Shown: positions 20,619 through 32,517, numbered from the stretch's first letter. The stretch is DNA of 64,000 nucleotides from Orobanche coerulescens (GCA_033398695.1 CM065805.1:73066762-73130761), one strand, 5' to 3'. Notes: generated by a model from the sequence alone, not told the origin. Translations and numbers: made by a program.

Positions 20619-21373
20619 CGAAATGACCAAATAAAAAACTAAGTCCACGAGCTATATCACCATCACATAAGGCATTCCATACAACATGTAATGGCAATTA
20701 AATTAAATAATTATTTTAATATATTAATCCAATTAATATACGAGATTAAACTATTCAATCCCTGCAATAATAATCCAATTAATATTTAGTGGCATTAAAA
20801 TTAAATAATCAATTAATATGTTAATCCAATTACTATAAAAATTAATCTATTCAATTCTAATGGTATTAATCCAATTAATACTAATAATCGTCATTTTAAT
20901 TCGTTCGAAGTCATCCGGCCAAAAATAATATTCTCGTCTAGTTAATTTCCCTTAACAAAAACAAATATTTCAAATATTAATTTACTCAAATTAAAATCCA
21001 ATATAATTTTGGGAAATAATTACAATGAAATATGAACTTAAAACGGACTCCCGGGCTATCTGGTATTAGGCTCAGCCCGTGGCTCGATTCAAGATCGGGC
21101 CAAAATCCCGAGACCCATATGGCCGAGCCATGGCTTGGCCACTCTCGGCAGTTTGGCCGAGAGGCATCTCGTGCTGGCGGCCCAGCAAAGCGCCTTTACT
21201 GCGGCGATCTCAAGCAACCCCGTTTTTCTCGTTTCCAAAACGTGAAAATTACAACGAACAATTAAATATCTCCGATTATACCATTATGATACTAAATCAT
21301 AAACATCAACCAATAGCATTCAAAATGCACAAAAATCGTATATACGGTATCGTTGACCTCGCTCCGATACCAC
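20619..21373 (-). other. C3: copia leader on the minus strand
   Basis: Read on the minus strand, this follows a copia LTR and its primer site and continues into an AT-rich leader. Its promoter-distal end (AACTAAGTCCACGAGCTATA) matches the plus-strand C4 leader near 30505-30530. A GC-rich island at about 21050-21240 matches in position and character the island of C4 at 30060-30235. No gag is present; the leader is cut at the G3 RT. Confidence 0.8.
21361..21372 (-). promoter_or_regulatory. Primer binding site of copia C3
   Basis: On the minus strand this reads TGGTATCGGAGC, one mismatch from the Met-tRNA site TGGTATCAGAGC, one base past the LTR end AACA. It fixes the orientation and LTR border of C3. 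Confidence 0.88.
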
Positions 21374-22181
21374 TGTTGGGATTCCAGAAACAAAAACGAG
21401 TATGCAGCGGAATAATAAAACTCAATGTAAAGAATCCCAAACATGATCGATCAAGTAATGTATATACGAAAATAAATTGACGAAGACAAAGGATCAAAGT
21501 TCCATACCTTTGAAGCCTTTGATAATATCTTCATAATTAGATGATGATCACGAACCCGAGCAAGAGCACAAAATCCCTTCGTCCCTAGCACCGAAAATAC
21601 GATGTCTCTACTTCACACGCGTCGGAACTTGACCGAAAAAATCTACAGCAATCCGTTCTTGATGGAACACGGCTAGGAATTACTATAAGAATTTTTCTCT
21701 CTATTTTTCTTATTTGTATTTCACCTCAAAGATGATGAACAAGTGAAGAAAAAAAAATTTCTCTCCCTCTATCTTAGCTCTCAGCCGAGACCTCCAACAA
21801 TTATGGTGGTTGTGTTGTTTTGGTCTTTGATATCTTATATCAATCAAGAGAGATCCCACTATATAATGTCAGTATGGCATTATATGTTGACTAATCATGG
21901 TGGGCTTACTCATTACAAAACAACAAAAAGAGGAAGCCTCCAAGTAAGATGAGAGGGGGGCGGCCCATGGAGTTTCTAAGAAACGGGCCGAGTCACTCGG
22001 CTCGTGTATCGGATGTTCGTCAAAGGACTCCATTAAATACACTCTGTTTTATCTCCAATGTATTTATACTAATTAATTAATCCATTTAATTAATTATATC
22101 AAATACAAATATATTTCTCTAAGAAATATAATTTTGTGAATTAAATTAAATACCAGTAACTCAATTTCAATTCATAAGACA
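21374..22181 (-). repeat. C3 copia LTR, 3' part, minus strand
   Basis: The plus-strand left end TGTTGGGATTCC is the reverse of the GGAATCCCAACA LTR end seen at 8378-8389. About 800 bp of LTR is present, including the ACTCGGCTCG inverted repeat near 21990. It stops at the gypsy LTR of G5, which appears to have inserted at AATTCATAAGACA. The remainder of this LTR is not found to the right. Confidence 0.86.
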
Positions 22182-22500
22182 TGTAATACCCGAGATTTTT
22201 ATTTCGGTTATCTTGAATTAAATGTCGTGTGATTCCGATTATTCATTTCGTTATGATTGTATGGGGTACGTTTTTCTTTGATTAACTGTATGATATGTAC
22301 TGTTGTGTAATTCGTCGGGTGAGACTTGTGTCGCCGGCGTATCTTTGATTTATATGTGCTTGAGATGTGGCATGTTATGTTTCGTGGATGGCTCGTTATT
22401 GGCTTGAATCGAAGCAGGTGCATTGGGGTGACCGAGACGTCATCGAGTGCCTAACCGGACTGTCGGAACGATCGAGTTTCGGTCGAGAGGCCTGGCCGAG

Positions 22501-22678
22501 TTACGTCCGTAAGGCATAGTTGGTTACGGCCGCAAGGCTGCCGAGTTACGGCCGTAATGCCTTGCCAGTTACGGTCGTAACACACGTTCGTTTTTCGGAC
22601 AGTGAGGCCTAGGGACCCGATTACGGCCGTAAGAACCTGACGAGTACGGCCGTAAGGACCTGCCGGTTATGGACGTAA
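22501..22678 (+). repeat. Phased palindrome array, TTACGGCCGTAA core
   Basis: Starts are 22501, 22524, 22546 and 22569, then 22621, 22644 and 22667. Steps are 22-23 bp and the gap is 52 bp. The core is entirely different from that of G4 and G1, while the arrangement is the same. The TATA box follows 22 bp after the last start. Confidence 0.9.
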
Positions 22679-22688
22679 CGAACGCGCC

Positions 22689-22695
22689 TATAAAT
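22689..22695 (+). promoter_or_regulatory. TATA box of the G5 LTR
   Basis: TATAAAT follows GCGCC one palindrome step (22 bp) after the last motif. A CT-rich leader (TTCTTCATTTTTCTTC) follows, as expected around a plant start site. Confidence 0.75.
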
Positions 22696-24696
22696 GGCCT
22701 GGGCGACGGGTCCTTAGCCAGTTTCTTCATTTTTCTTCTTCTTCTCGCAGCTGTCGGATGAGGTAGACAGGAAGATCGATTCTCGGTCGATTCCACTCAA
22801 TTCCAGGGTGTTTTGGAAGGCCCTTATCGATTATAACAACATCAAATCTTTGTTCTTCGTCGGATCGAGGTAATTTCTTGAAATCTCCTAGGGTTGACTT
22901 TCGGGATTTCTTCTTGATCTTCGTTGTTCGTCCGATTTTGATGAATCGGTTGATGTTATCAAACATTATTAATTGTGTTCTATGGGTTGTATATCCGTAT
23001 TTCGAATTTGTTCAACTCGATTGATGATTTGAGTGTTCTTGGGAGTTATCGAATGTTGAATGTTCGATTAAATGTCCCAATGAGTTCCCATCGATGGTTT
23101 GATGGTATTTCCGTTGTTTTTGGCCTGGATTTTCATTGTGATTGTATCTTCGTTGTTTTTGCCGGAGGATTATAGGTGTTCGAGTATTCCGGTCAAGCTT
23201 CCCATTGTTTCGGTGCTTTGGACTTGAGGCGAGTATCTCGTCTATAATCTTTATACTTTGAGAATGTGACGTGTCGTGGAATTAACATGGACTTGTTAGT
23301 GATTGAACGTTTGATCGTAATTTACTACTAAATGAATATGTGATTCTATGAAAGTAAATACGAGCATAAACTTGAAATTCTTAGAGAATGATAACCACCA
23401 TTTCATGTGTAATGTGTTCGAGACGGATATTTAGAAGTGAGTATTTATCCGAGGAATTGTGGAATATTTGTATTGTTCACTTGTTAGCGGATTTTAAGGG
23501 TCGGAGCATTTTTGTGAAAGCGGATTTTGAAAATATTTTGATGGTGCGATTAAACAAGCAGCTTGTATGGATTTTGAAATCGGTTGGGTTTTGACAAGTT
23601 AATCCTTTCAAATGACACCATCAGACGGTATTTGGAAAAATGTATTTTAATGTATTTCAGGCACTGCAAAATATTACCGTCATCTTCGGTCGTGATCAAA
23701 AGAATTTTGAAAAATTTCTGTTTTGCCAACGACGTTGGGTTTCAAAATTTAAAATGTTATGTGTTTGTTATGTTGTTATGTCCGTCGGAAAATTTTTATA
23801 GTACTTTCTAAGTGCCGAGATACATTGTTAGGAGTCGATCCTTAACCTTCGGCGCCGTTGCGAGACTATTGAGTTGATTCTTTCCATCTTACAGTTAGTT
23901 GTTATGACTGTAAGCTTCTGACTGTCGCGGCAGTACCTTTATCGTTACAATTCTATTGGTGCTCATTATCTATCGTTTAATCCCTGTCGACCTAGTCATA
24001 TGGTCCGTCTGTGATGATTGTGAACTTTAACTGCAGTATCAGTATTGCACTTAGTTGCTTATTCTGTGTGGATATTATTGACCTATTATAAATTGTCAAG
24101 GTTCTTGTTAGTGAGTTATGGGTGTACGCCCAGATGTTATGATTTCATAGTTCGGTTTAATTGTATTATTCTTTGACGTTATCCACATGTGGTAATTGAT
24201 TTGTAGCAATGATGATATATATTGATAAGGTCACTTTGACGACACCGTTGATCGAGTAGATTGATGTTTCAAAATGTTTTGCAAATGATTTTCGAAACGA
24301 AACTGATATGATAATGGGTTCATAGTTTTGATCAAATGACCGAGGTATTAAAAATATTTATTTTCAAAAATTCACTTCAGCGAATTTTTCAAATTCAGAA
24401 ATTTTAAAATGCTATCATTTGGACAAATACCTCGGAAAATTCTGTTTTTTAAAATATTACCCAAATTCGACGATGACGTTATGTTTGTAGTTTTGACCGT
24501 GATTGGTTTGGTAAAGGTCGTACGTTGTGTTGACATAGCTAAGTAAATGATTTATGAATTTGAATTCTGTCGTTGCAGTGATAGTCGTGTATTCGTGTTA
24601 TGACTCAGAATGAGTATTTTATTGTGTTACTGTTGTTTGCCCTATATTGATTATGTGGTGTTTGTTTTGTCATTCTGAATGGTTGTCCGTTCAGTA

Positions 24697-24860
24697 TGCC
24701 GAGAGGTCGGGGTCGTGGTAATCAGTCGCGTGATCAGGACCATGCTATCAGTAATCGCATTATTATTGGTGTTGCTACTATATTCCAGCAGGTGGCAGAT
24801 CAGATGACTCATTTGGCTCAGGCGGTTCAGCGTAACAATGCCGTGAATTACCACGGGTAA
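24697..24860 (+). pseudogene. Gypsy gag N-terminus of G5 (fragment)
   Basis: The ATG at 24697 starts MPRGRGRGNQSRDQDH and continues through VATIFQQVADQMTHLAQAVQRN. This closely matches the gag start of G7 (minus strand from 49588). About 50 codons remain before the similarity ends. Confidence 0.78.
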
Positions 24861-24868
24861 TAAGAAAA

Positions 24869-25102
24869 ATGATTGAAGAGGTTATTGAAGGAATTTTGGC
24901 TGGTAAGATTAGAACTTATTTGAAGGAGTTAAACAGGAAGATGGATGCAATTCTTAATAACAAGGAACCATCTTCTGCACCTGTCTCAGTCAGGATGCCA
25001 TTGGGCATGACAGATTTCATGCACAAGGTGGAAAGCCAACTTGCACACCTAATTGATGCTGGAAAAAAGGGAGAAGAAGAGGAGAAAGAAAAATCCAAAT
25101 AG
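24869..25102 (+). CDS. Unrecognised small ORF, 77 codons
   Basis: I do not recognise this product. It begins MIEEVIEGILAGKIRTYLKE, has a helix-prone N-terminus and a Lys/Glu-rich tail (GEEEEKEKSK). It abuts the G5 gag break by only a few bases. Another coding-like stretch follows at about 25400-25565 (QGGKMFDAYPQ, EIQEICFEIG), in different frames. These could be remains of one gene from an unknown element or a host fragment. Confidence 0.3.
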   Translation: MIEEVIEGILAGKIRTYLKELNRKMDAILNNKEPSSAPVSVRMPLGMTDFMHKVESQLAHLIDAGKKGEEEEKEKSK

Positions 25103-27924
25103 GCATCACTGGTTGTCGTTCCAACCAATCAATTTCCACACCCTGCTGTGCACCCAGCTGACATAACAAGAAGCTCAAAGAAGAGGCCTATCCAGTCTGA
25201 TCCCCAAGTCCAGTCTGATACTTGGATGGATGAACAAAGAATTGTGCCCAGTGGAAGACTTCTTCCTTGAAGAATTTCTTTAGATGTGGCTCATTGCCAA
25301 TAAGCAGTTCTTTGAACAATACTTTATATGGAAAAATCTGCATGACTCTAGGAGTACTCCTCGACAGATTTTCATAGATTATATGGAGCAAAATTAGCCC
25401 TATTCATGGATAATATTGGTAAAGCAGGGTGGAAAAATGTTTGATGCCTACCCTCAGATTAGTTCATTCAGAGCAGAAGAAGCCCCCTTGGATGATGATG
25501 GAAAGTTGGATGATAACGCTCTTCACCAAGAGATTCAGGAAATCTGCTTTGAAATAGGTATGTGACTACTAAAGATCAAGAACTGCCACCCAACAGGTAA
25601 AGAAAAACTATGGGCTAGTCATTGTGCTAGAGAAATCCTATTGGAGGCAAACCGCTAAGGTAGAGAAAGAGGGAGATGAAGAAGTTAAATTGATTTTGCA
25701 ATTTCTTATTATTCTATGCATTTTGTGATTTCTATTTTATCAACATTGTACTGTATTTAACTGAAATTAAAGTATATATAGTCGACTTGAATGACAGAAT
25801 CGAGTTGTCTCAAACATACTGAGTTCTTTTTAGTTTTCCAATTTATTATATGTTTGAGATGCTTTACATTTAAAAACTAAGTTTATGTTTTGCCATCATG
25901 AAATAGGAAAAATTTGTGATGAATACACTTAAGATTTTGATGATGTCATCCATGTAATAGATTCAAATGTAAGTTCAAAGTACTTAGTATTATAAAGAAG
26001 GACCAAACAAGTATCTTCTATATGTCCTAAAGATTCAAATTTTAGGCTAATTATAGTTAGGTCGGAAGCTGAGTTCTAAAATAGCCGACATCTGAGATCG
26101 ATGGACGACAACTTAGTAAATGATTCGACACCTATGATCGGCAACCAAGAAGATGTTTGACAGGTACCTGGATCATCCAAGTAGGATTATCCAAATATGG
26201 AGAGCCAAGTTCTAATACTTAGGTAAATTCCAAGTGTTATTTAGTTTCAATGTCAGCAGCACGACGAAAAGTCAACAAAAATGGCAAAGTAATGTAGACG
26301 TGAAAATAAACAATTCATGGACACACCGAAGGAATCACGCAACATGCATGGAAAGTAGAAATAAAATATTCCTTTAAATTCACGCCCGAAACATCCTATC
26401 ATTAAACAATCAAGGATTGCAGCGACAAGGTTTTATATTGAAGAAAGTCTTCAAAACGGGCATATTTGGAGACACCATCAAGATCCATTACCAGAAAAAA
26501 AAATATTAAACAAATTCGTCTCTCTCCAACAAATAGATTTGTTCAAGAGATGCAACAGCTACGAAGAAGAGCTCAACACCACACTATAAATATCTGTATA
26601 TATGAAGAGCTAAGTACGATGCTAATAACACATTCAATGCAAAAAAAGCAAGCAAGTTATAAACTACGCAATACAATAAATATCACGTGGAGCTAAGATC
26701 AAATATACAAATCAAGAGAAGCTCTTAAGTTGGAGAAACAACTCTTGTCAACTAATTTGAGTTTGGGGTACGTTCTCGAATAAGGTTCTTGAAAGTTGAA
26801 GTTGTGCGACATGCATGTGTTCTTGATTGAAATGTGACAGATAATTTTGGAAATTGTGAAGCATCCAATGGATTTTCATCAAGAGATGAAAAACAACTGA
26901 AGGAAGAATGGTGAAGGATTGTGCCGTATAGTTGAATATTTTTTACCAACTTTAGTGACTCTGTCGTGCTATATTTGTCAGTTACTATTTTAATTAATTA
27001 TAACTTATGTGTCAATTGAAGCATGCGAGGCTGACATATAGGCATTCGAAGTACCAAAATAAAATATGTGACAGTCGAAGCATGAGATGTGGCCACTTAG
27101 GCTTAACATATTATGCATTAGTATATATAGGATAAAAAAACTTATGTAGAAATACAATATGTAGGTTTATGAATTTATTAAGGTAGATTTATGATCTGGT
27201 GAGCCTTTCTTGCTTTACCTTTTTGTTATTTTATGTTTTGATTTAGGATTTAGCATTTTATTACCATATATTTGATCTGATCAAGTTGTGAAGATATATG
27301 TTTGCTAGTTGGATAATTGTATGAACTCGAGTTTGGATCCTACATGCTAATATTTTTAACTGTTTTAATCAATTGGGACTTACGTGTCAACGAAGTATGC
27401 GAGGCTAACACATAAGAGATATAACATGAGAAACAACAATCTAGACTTGATTTATCTTACATTAGATCATATTTAGTGGTGGGTTTTGAGAAGTTTAAAA
27501 TTTTAAATCGACGTGGTTTATGTTTACTTAATGAAGGTTTAAGGTTTGAGGTTTGAATATGAAGTTTGATATCTCAAACTTCCAAAAACCGTCCTCTCCT
27601 CTCCACTTTTTAATTTTTTTAATTATTTTTTATTTTGTTGTTTTAACTTTCTTTGTTTTTTTATGTTTTAGTTATTTTTAGATTTTGGGTATTTTATATT
27701 TTTCATAATATTATAAAACATTCGTTTATGTTCTAAAAAATTTATTGCTGAAATTCTAGACAAATTATTTAGTAATTGTTGAAATTTAAATAATTATTTA
27801 AAGTAGCAATTATTTCTTTAGCTTTCGTCCCATTTTGATTTTTTTTTTATCTCATTATTTGGTGGTTGTAATGTTTTTAGGTCAAATAAAATTAATGTTT
27901 TTTATTTATTTTGCAATATATATA
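25103..27924. other. AT-rich DNA without a recognised gene
   Basis: Only weak features are visible: a coding-like remnant to about 25690; an inverted pair TCTCAAACATA/TATGTTTGAGA around 25807-25859; a stretch near 25925-25960 (AAGATTTTGATGATGTCATC) that recalls SIRE/Maximus-type LTR starts; a TATA-like ACTATAAATATC near 26584; and a 20-30-bp phrase (GCATGCGAGGCTGACATATA) that recurs at about 27024 and 27393. It may be decayed LTR material. Confidence 0.4.
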
Positions 27925-28356
27925 TAGAGAGGAGTAGGAATGTAGCCATATGAACCTCTTAGACTATAAATTATGTCATGCAACTTAATATTGTCAAATT
28001 CTAGTCAATTTTACAACTTGTGGACGATTTTACCTTTCAACCCACCTACTTTTATCTCATCATTTTATTTTCATTTATTATTTTTCTCTCTCTCCTCTTT
28101 TCGTCTTTTCATTCCACCCTTCACTTTCCCCTCCCATCTCATCTTTCTCTCTCCATTTCTTTCTCTTTCTCTATCTAAAAATATTCAAAATCTCGCCGGA
28201 AACCATCGTCGCCGCTACTACCCCACAAACCACCATGAAGCTTGTAATATTCTCGACAGAATTCAAGGTTCGGGATCTTCTCTACTCTCTCTTTCGATTT
28301 TATTTCTCTTTCTCCATATTTCTCTCTCTAGAAAAATCCTAGATCTGGCTTGAAAT
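27925..28356 (+). repeat. Direct repeat, copy 1 (gene-like 5' leader)
   Basis: The copy begins TAGAGAGGAGTAGGAATG and ends ATCCTAG plus TCTGGCTTGAAAT. It includes a long CT-rich stretch, then CCACCATGAAGCTTG and a possible donor ATTCAAG|GTTCGG. It looks like a promoter-proximal leader with a first exon, either of an LTR or of a captured gene. Confidence 0.75.
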
Positions 28357-29292
28357 AATATTATTTTCATATTTATTTTTGATGATTTACAAGTTTTCAT
28401 ATGAATCCTGGTGATTCGTGATATATTTAGGGTGATTTCCGACCGATTTATATGTATTGGTGTTTTAGATCTAGTTTTTCGCATGTTTGCATATGTGGTT
28501 ACGAATTTACAGTTGTTACGATTTATTGATTTCGTACTGGGTTACCATGTTACAATATTGTCATTTCGTATCACTATGCCTTGATTTACTGTTAAGATTT
28601 TATCATTTCGTATCAGTATGAAGTTACGAAATTCGAATTTCATAACACATTTGTGCCGATTTGAAATTTTCGTATTGGAGATTTGGTATACATGTTACGA
28701 ATTCGTAACTGTTACGATTGGTGATTGATAGGATTTGTGGTTGAACTAATAGGTGAATTCATACGAATCTTGCTATTATCGCCTATTGTTCTCAGATCTA
28801 TTACACATGTTACGAAAAATTCAATTTCGTATTAAATATTCTGATACGATTTTACATTTTCGTATTGAAGTAATGGTACGAAAAGCAAGAATAAATGATA
28901 CGAAAATGTGATTTCCATAATAAGTTTATAACTCTCTAACGAACTTAGAATTTCGTATTGGATATTTTGTATCACTGTTACGAAATTCGTATTTGGTATC
29001 GTCATTTTTATGCTTATTGAGTTTTTTGTGCGATTTAGTAACACTGTTAATTATGTTGTTATGAAATTCGTATTTCGTAACAACTATTACCAATTTCGTA
29101 ATAGATGTTACGAATTTCGAAATTCGTAACTAAATCTGTTGTGTGAGATCTGGTTACGAAGTTACGAATTTTAAATTTCGTAACACATTTGGGGTAATGA
29201 TACGAAAAGCAAGAATATGTAATACGAAATGTGATTTTCATAATAAGGTTATAACTTTGTTACGGATTTAGAATTTCGTATTGGATATTTTG
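28357..29292 (+). repeat. AT-rich stretch dense in TTACGAA/TTCGTAA words
   Basis: Between the two direct repeats, words such as TTACGAAATTCGTA and TTTCGTAT and their reverse complements recur many times (28500-29290), often as inverted pairs, for example GTTACGAATTTCGAAATTCGTAAC near 29108. Spacing is irregular, unlike the 23-bp arrays. There is no open frame of note. Confidence 0.65.
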
Positions 29293-29780
29293 TAGAGAGG
29301 AGTAGGAATGTAGCCATATGAACCTCTTAGACTACAGATTATGTCATGCAACTTAATATTGTCAAATTCTAGCCAATTTTACAACTTATGGACGATTTTA
29401 CCCTTCAACCCACCTACTTTTATCTCATCCGTTTCTTTTCATTTATTATTTTTCTCTCTCCTCTCTTTCACCTTTCTCCTCTCCATTTTCTATCTCATCT
29501 TTTTTTTTCTCTCCCCTCTCTTTTCGTCTTTTCATTCCACCCTTCACTTTCTCCTCTCTTCTCATCTTTCTCTCTCCATTTCTTTCTCTTTCTCTATCTA
29601 AAAATATTCAAAATCTCGCCGGAAACCATCGCCGCCGCTGCTACCCCACAAACCACCATGGAGCTCGTAATATTCTCGACAGAATTCAAGGTTCGGGATC
29701 TTCCCTACTCTCTCTTTCAATTTTATTTCTCTTTCTCCATCTTTCTCTCTCTAGAAAATCCTAGGTCTAGCTTGAAATAT
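29293..29780 (+). repeat. Direct repeat, copy 2
   Basis: It matches 27925-28356 closely from TAGAGAGGAGTAGGAATG onward, with about 55 extra bases of CT-rich sequence near 29460-29520. The exon-like part reads CCACCATGGAGCTCG here. Copy 2 leads directly into the end of copia LTR C4. Confidence 0.8.
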
Positions 29781-29831
29781 CCGGGTTGACCGGTTTATGC
29801 GTAACTCGATTTTAATCACCGAATCCCAACA
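29781..29831 (+). repeat. C4: copia LTR end (fragment)
   Basis: The last 50 bases, ending ATCACCGAATCCCAACA, match the 3' end of the C1 LTR. They are followed by a decayed primer site. The rest of the LTR is not recognisable, so either the LTR is replaced by the direct-repeat region or that region belongs to a divergent LTR. Confidence 0.6.
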
Positions 29832-29832
29832 G

Positions 29833-29844
29833 CGGCATCCGAGA
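29833..29844 (+). promoter_or_regulatory. Decayed primer binding site of C4
   Basis: CGGCATCCGAGA one base after AACA aligns with TGGTATCAGAGC with four mismatches. Position and spacing are identical to C3. Confidence 0.6.
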
Positions 29845-31443
29845 GAGGTCCATATGATGTATATTCGATATTTATATTTGGAATGCTTGGTTATTTTGTT
29901 ATGATTTAGAATCATAAATGCTTTAATTGTTAATGTTTAATTGTTCATCTGAAAATTTATTTTCATGATTTTATGTTATAATATAAATCTCTTTTTTTTT
30001 TGAAAAACTAATTTATATGTGTAATATAAAATTTAGAAAAATATTATTTTTGGATTCAGGACGAAAAGACGAGCCAGAAGAGTGGTCGGACCCGGCAAGT
30101 CGGGGGTGTCGGGAGGCTACCGGGACTGCCCGGCAGCAAGCTGCCTACCGAGCAGCATGATGGGCTACTCGTCCAGAGCTAGGCAGCCTCTGTCGGGCCG
30201 CGGGCTTGGCCCGAGCCTTGTGTTTTTCGACTCCATTTTTATTTTTCGTTTGGTAAATTAATTTCCCACAAATTAAATTGGATATAATTTGACTAAAATA
30301 TCATTACAGTAATTTTATTTTTAAGGGAATAAATTTAATAAAATATTAATTTTCGTCGAGAACAAATTAATATTAACGATTGTGTGAATTAATTGAATTA
30401 ATTCTACTAGATGTATTATTTTTATATTGATTAGATCAATATTTACATTATTTTTTTTTGCCATTTATTTTAGTGTAATAGTTGCCTTATTATTTGAATG
30501 GTGATGTAGTTCATGGACTTAGTTTATTGAATCTACATTCAATGGGGTTGTAATTGCCGTTTTGAGTCAATTTAGGTTCTTTTAGTAAATTTGTATAGGA
30601 TGCAAATTTTATTAATGTAATAAATTAGCTATAACGAAGAGCCGAGGACGAACCGTCATGAAGACGAAGATTCAAGACTTGTAATTAGATTACTTGTATT
30701 TTTATCGAGACGATGATGACTCGATACTTAGGAACGGTCCATGAACTGCATGTTGTTAGATTTAGGTTATGTATGTTTTCATATTGTGTGGCAAACAAAC
30801 AAACCGTCAAACCGCACTTATATATGGATTAATGTGCAAAGTGTAACATATAATCGCGTTAAACTCTACTTACAAACACTAAGTTATAAAGGTTACGAGC
30901 TTTCCTACCCTCCGTCAAACTCAAGGAAAATTAAAATCTAAACCGAAATATTATTCTTCCGCGTATGTCGGGGTAATATTTTTGGGGAGGATGATCCTAT
31001 AGTACATTAGATTTCTTTGGTTATGACAAATAAAACCCCTAGAAACTATATGGGTTTTCGGGTGAGATTCAATTGTCACACTAATAAGAGTTGATGATTT
31101 AAACTTAGATAGTCCAGCAAGCCATAGAAACCGTATGAGTTGAGGGCAAGTGAACTAGGGATAAAAGAAGATCGAATCACCCATTAGATGGGTTGGTGTT
31201 AGATACCACTTTATAAAGAATAATATAATAGAAACCGTATGAGTGCCCTCGATTAAACTTTGTAAATAAATCGATTACCACTATGAAGTCGACCATGACT
31301 TTCGGATTTCACATGGGAGTGTGTAAATGCCGATAAAATAGTGGGAGCCGAGTTATGAATAAAGAAAGTCCTTAAATTCTTTACTCGGATAATAATTAAC
31401 GAATCTTAAATTATTCTCTGCAGTTAACAAATATCTCTCAAAA
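29845..31443 (+). other. Untranslated leader of copia C4
   Basis: A very AT-rich leader of about 1.6 kb contains one GC-rich island at about 30060-30235. The island is preceded by TTTTGGATTCAG|GA, a possible splice acceptor. No open frame of note is present. The sequence near 30505-30530 matches the C3 leader on the minus strand. Confidence 0.7.
30060..30235 (+). repeat. GC-rich island in the copia leader
   Basis: About 175 bp of strongly GC-rich sequence with GCCCGG, CCGGG and GGGCCGCGGGC motifs stands in leader DNA that is otherwise mostly A and T. A counterpart lies in the C3 leader (about 21050-21240, minus strand). Similar position in two copies suggests a functional exon or RNA structure rather than chance. 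Confidence 0.65.
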
Positions 31444-32270
31444 TGACAATGAACCCACTCGCTATACTGCTTGAAAAGAACACCCTGACTGGTCCGAACT
31501 ATGTGGATTGGCTTTGGGACTTGAGGATTGTCCTCGCTATGTAAATGTTGGGATACATCTTGGAGGCAGACATCCCAGTGGCTCCTGCAAAAACTCGAGC
31601 CAATCAAGAAAAAGTCGATGCCCATGAGAAATGGGTAAGACGCCGTAAGAGTACACGGGTATATGTTAGGCTCAATGACTAATGAGCTCCAACGTGCCGA
31701 TGAAAAGATGGCATCTTTAAGAGCCATCTTAGCGCACCTGGCTGAGCTCTATGGACAGCATAGTCCAACTGCTACATACGAGATATCAAGCAATTATTCA
31801 GCGATAGGATGAAGAAAGGAGAGAGAGTTGGGGACCATGTCCTCAAGATGATCTCGATGATTGAGAGATTATAAGATCTTGATTTTCAGATGCATGCATC
31901 TCTTCACACTGACCTTATCATGTAGTCACTTCCTGACTCCTTTTCACAATTTGTCATGAACGTCAACTGCAATGAGATTGCCTGTAACTTAGCTGGGCTA
32001 ATGAACAAACAGACGACTGTCCAATCTCAGATGAAGACAAAGAGAAAAGAAGATACACTTGTTATTTCTTCTTTGGTTTGGAAGTCCAAGAATAAGAAGA
32101 AAAAGAACAAAAAGCTGTTAGGTCTAAAAGCCAAGATCGATAAGGGAAAGGGTAAATCCCTAGTGGTTAGAAAGAGCAAGGGGGGCATGAAAATGGACGC
32201 ATGCCTCAACTATGGTGAGCTAGGCCATTAGAGGAAGTATTATCCAAAATTTGACCCAAATGCACCTTCA
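31444..32270 (+). pseudogene. Copia gag of C4 (many breaks)
   Basis: The likely start is ATG 31444 (MTMNPLAILLEKNTLTGPNY). The sequence continues through WLWDLRIVLA, an in-frame stop near 31541, ADEKMASLRAILAHL near 31705 and the CCHC-type region CLNYGELGH near 32203, where a stop (TAG) and altered cysteines break the zinc knuckle. A Lys-rich segment at 32090-32180 precedes it. Gag would form the particle shell. Confidence 0.78.
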
Positions 32271-32517
32271 GGTACGGAACTAATGGTTTTGAAATAAATT
32301 ATTATGTAACTGTATATTCTACTTCATGGATACTTGATTTTGGTGTGTGTTCTCATATTTGTACAATGAATCAGGATCTGTAGCGAAGTAGGAAGCTGGA
32401 TTCAGGAGAGGTGATGGTCACCATCAGAAGTGGACACAGGGTCGAGGCTTATGATATTGGATCCCTTATGTTGAATTTAGAATCTAGTTTTATTGTTGCT
32501 TTAGATGATGTACTTGT
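32271..32517 (+). pseudogene. Copia protease start of C4
   Basis: WILDFGVCSHI near 32330 aligns with the copia protease active site, where the usual D-S-G is now D-F-G. The IGSLMLNLESSFIVALDDVL segment matches C2 at 8430-8500. The frame is cut at the G6 LTR; CTTGT (32513-32517) would be the left target duplication. Confidence 0.78.

Larger units (their letters stand above)
22182..24860 (+). mobile_element. G5: gypsy LTR, leader and gag start
   Basis: A gypsy LTR begins TGTAATACCCGAG at 22182. It has a palindrome array, a TATA box at 22689 and a leader exon with donor ATCGAG|GTAATTTC near 22869. No clear TGTTACA end or primer site could be found before the gag start at 24697, so the LTR end is unplaced and some sequence may be lost. 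The gag start matches G7 on the minus strand. The element stops near 24860. Confidence 0.72.

Noticed and set aside
28021..28353. Ser/Phe/Leu-rich frames in the CT-rich parts of the direct repeats
   Set aside because: They result from CT-repeat composition and have no gene-like features apart from the short ATG segment noted.
31353..31727. Minus-strand open frame of 124 codons
   Set aside because: It is antisense to the copia gag of C4, which explains the absence of stops.
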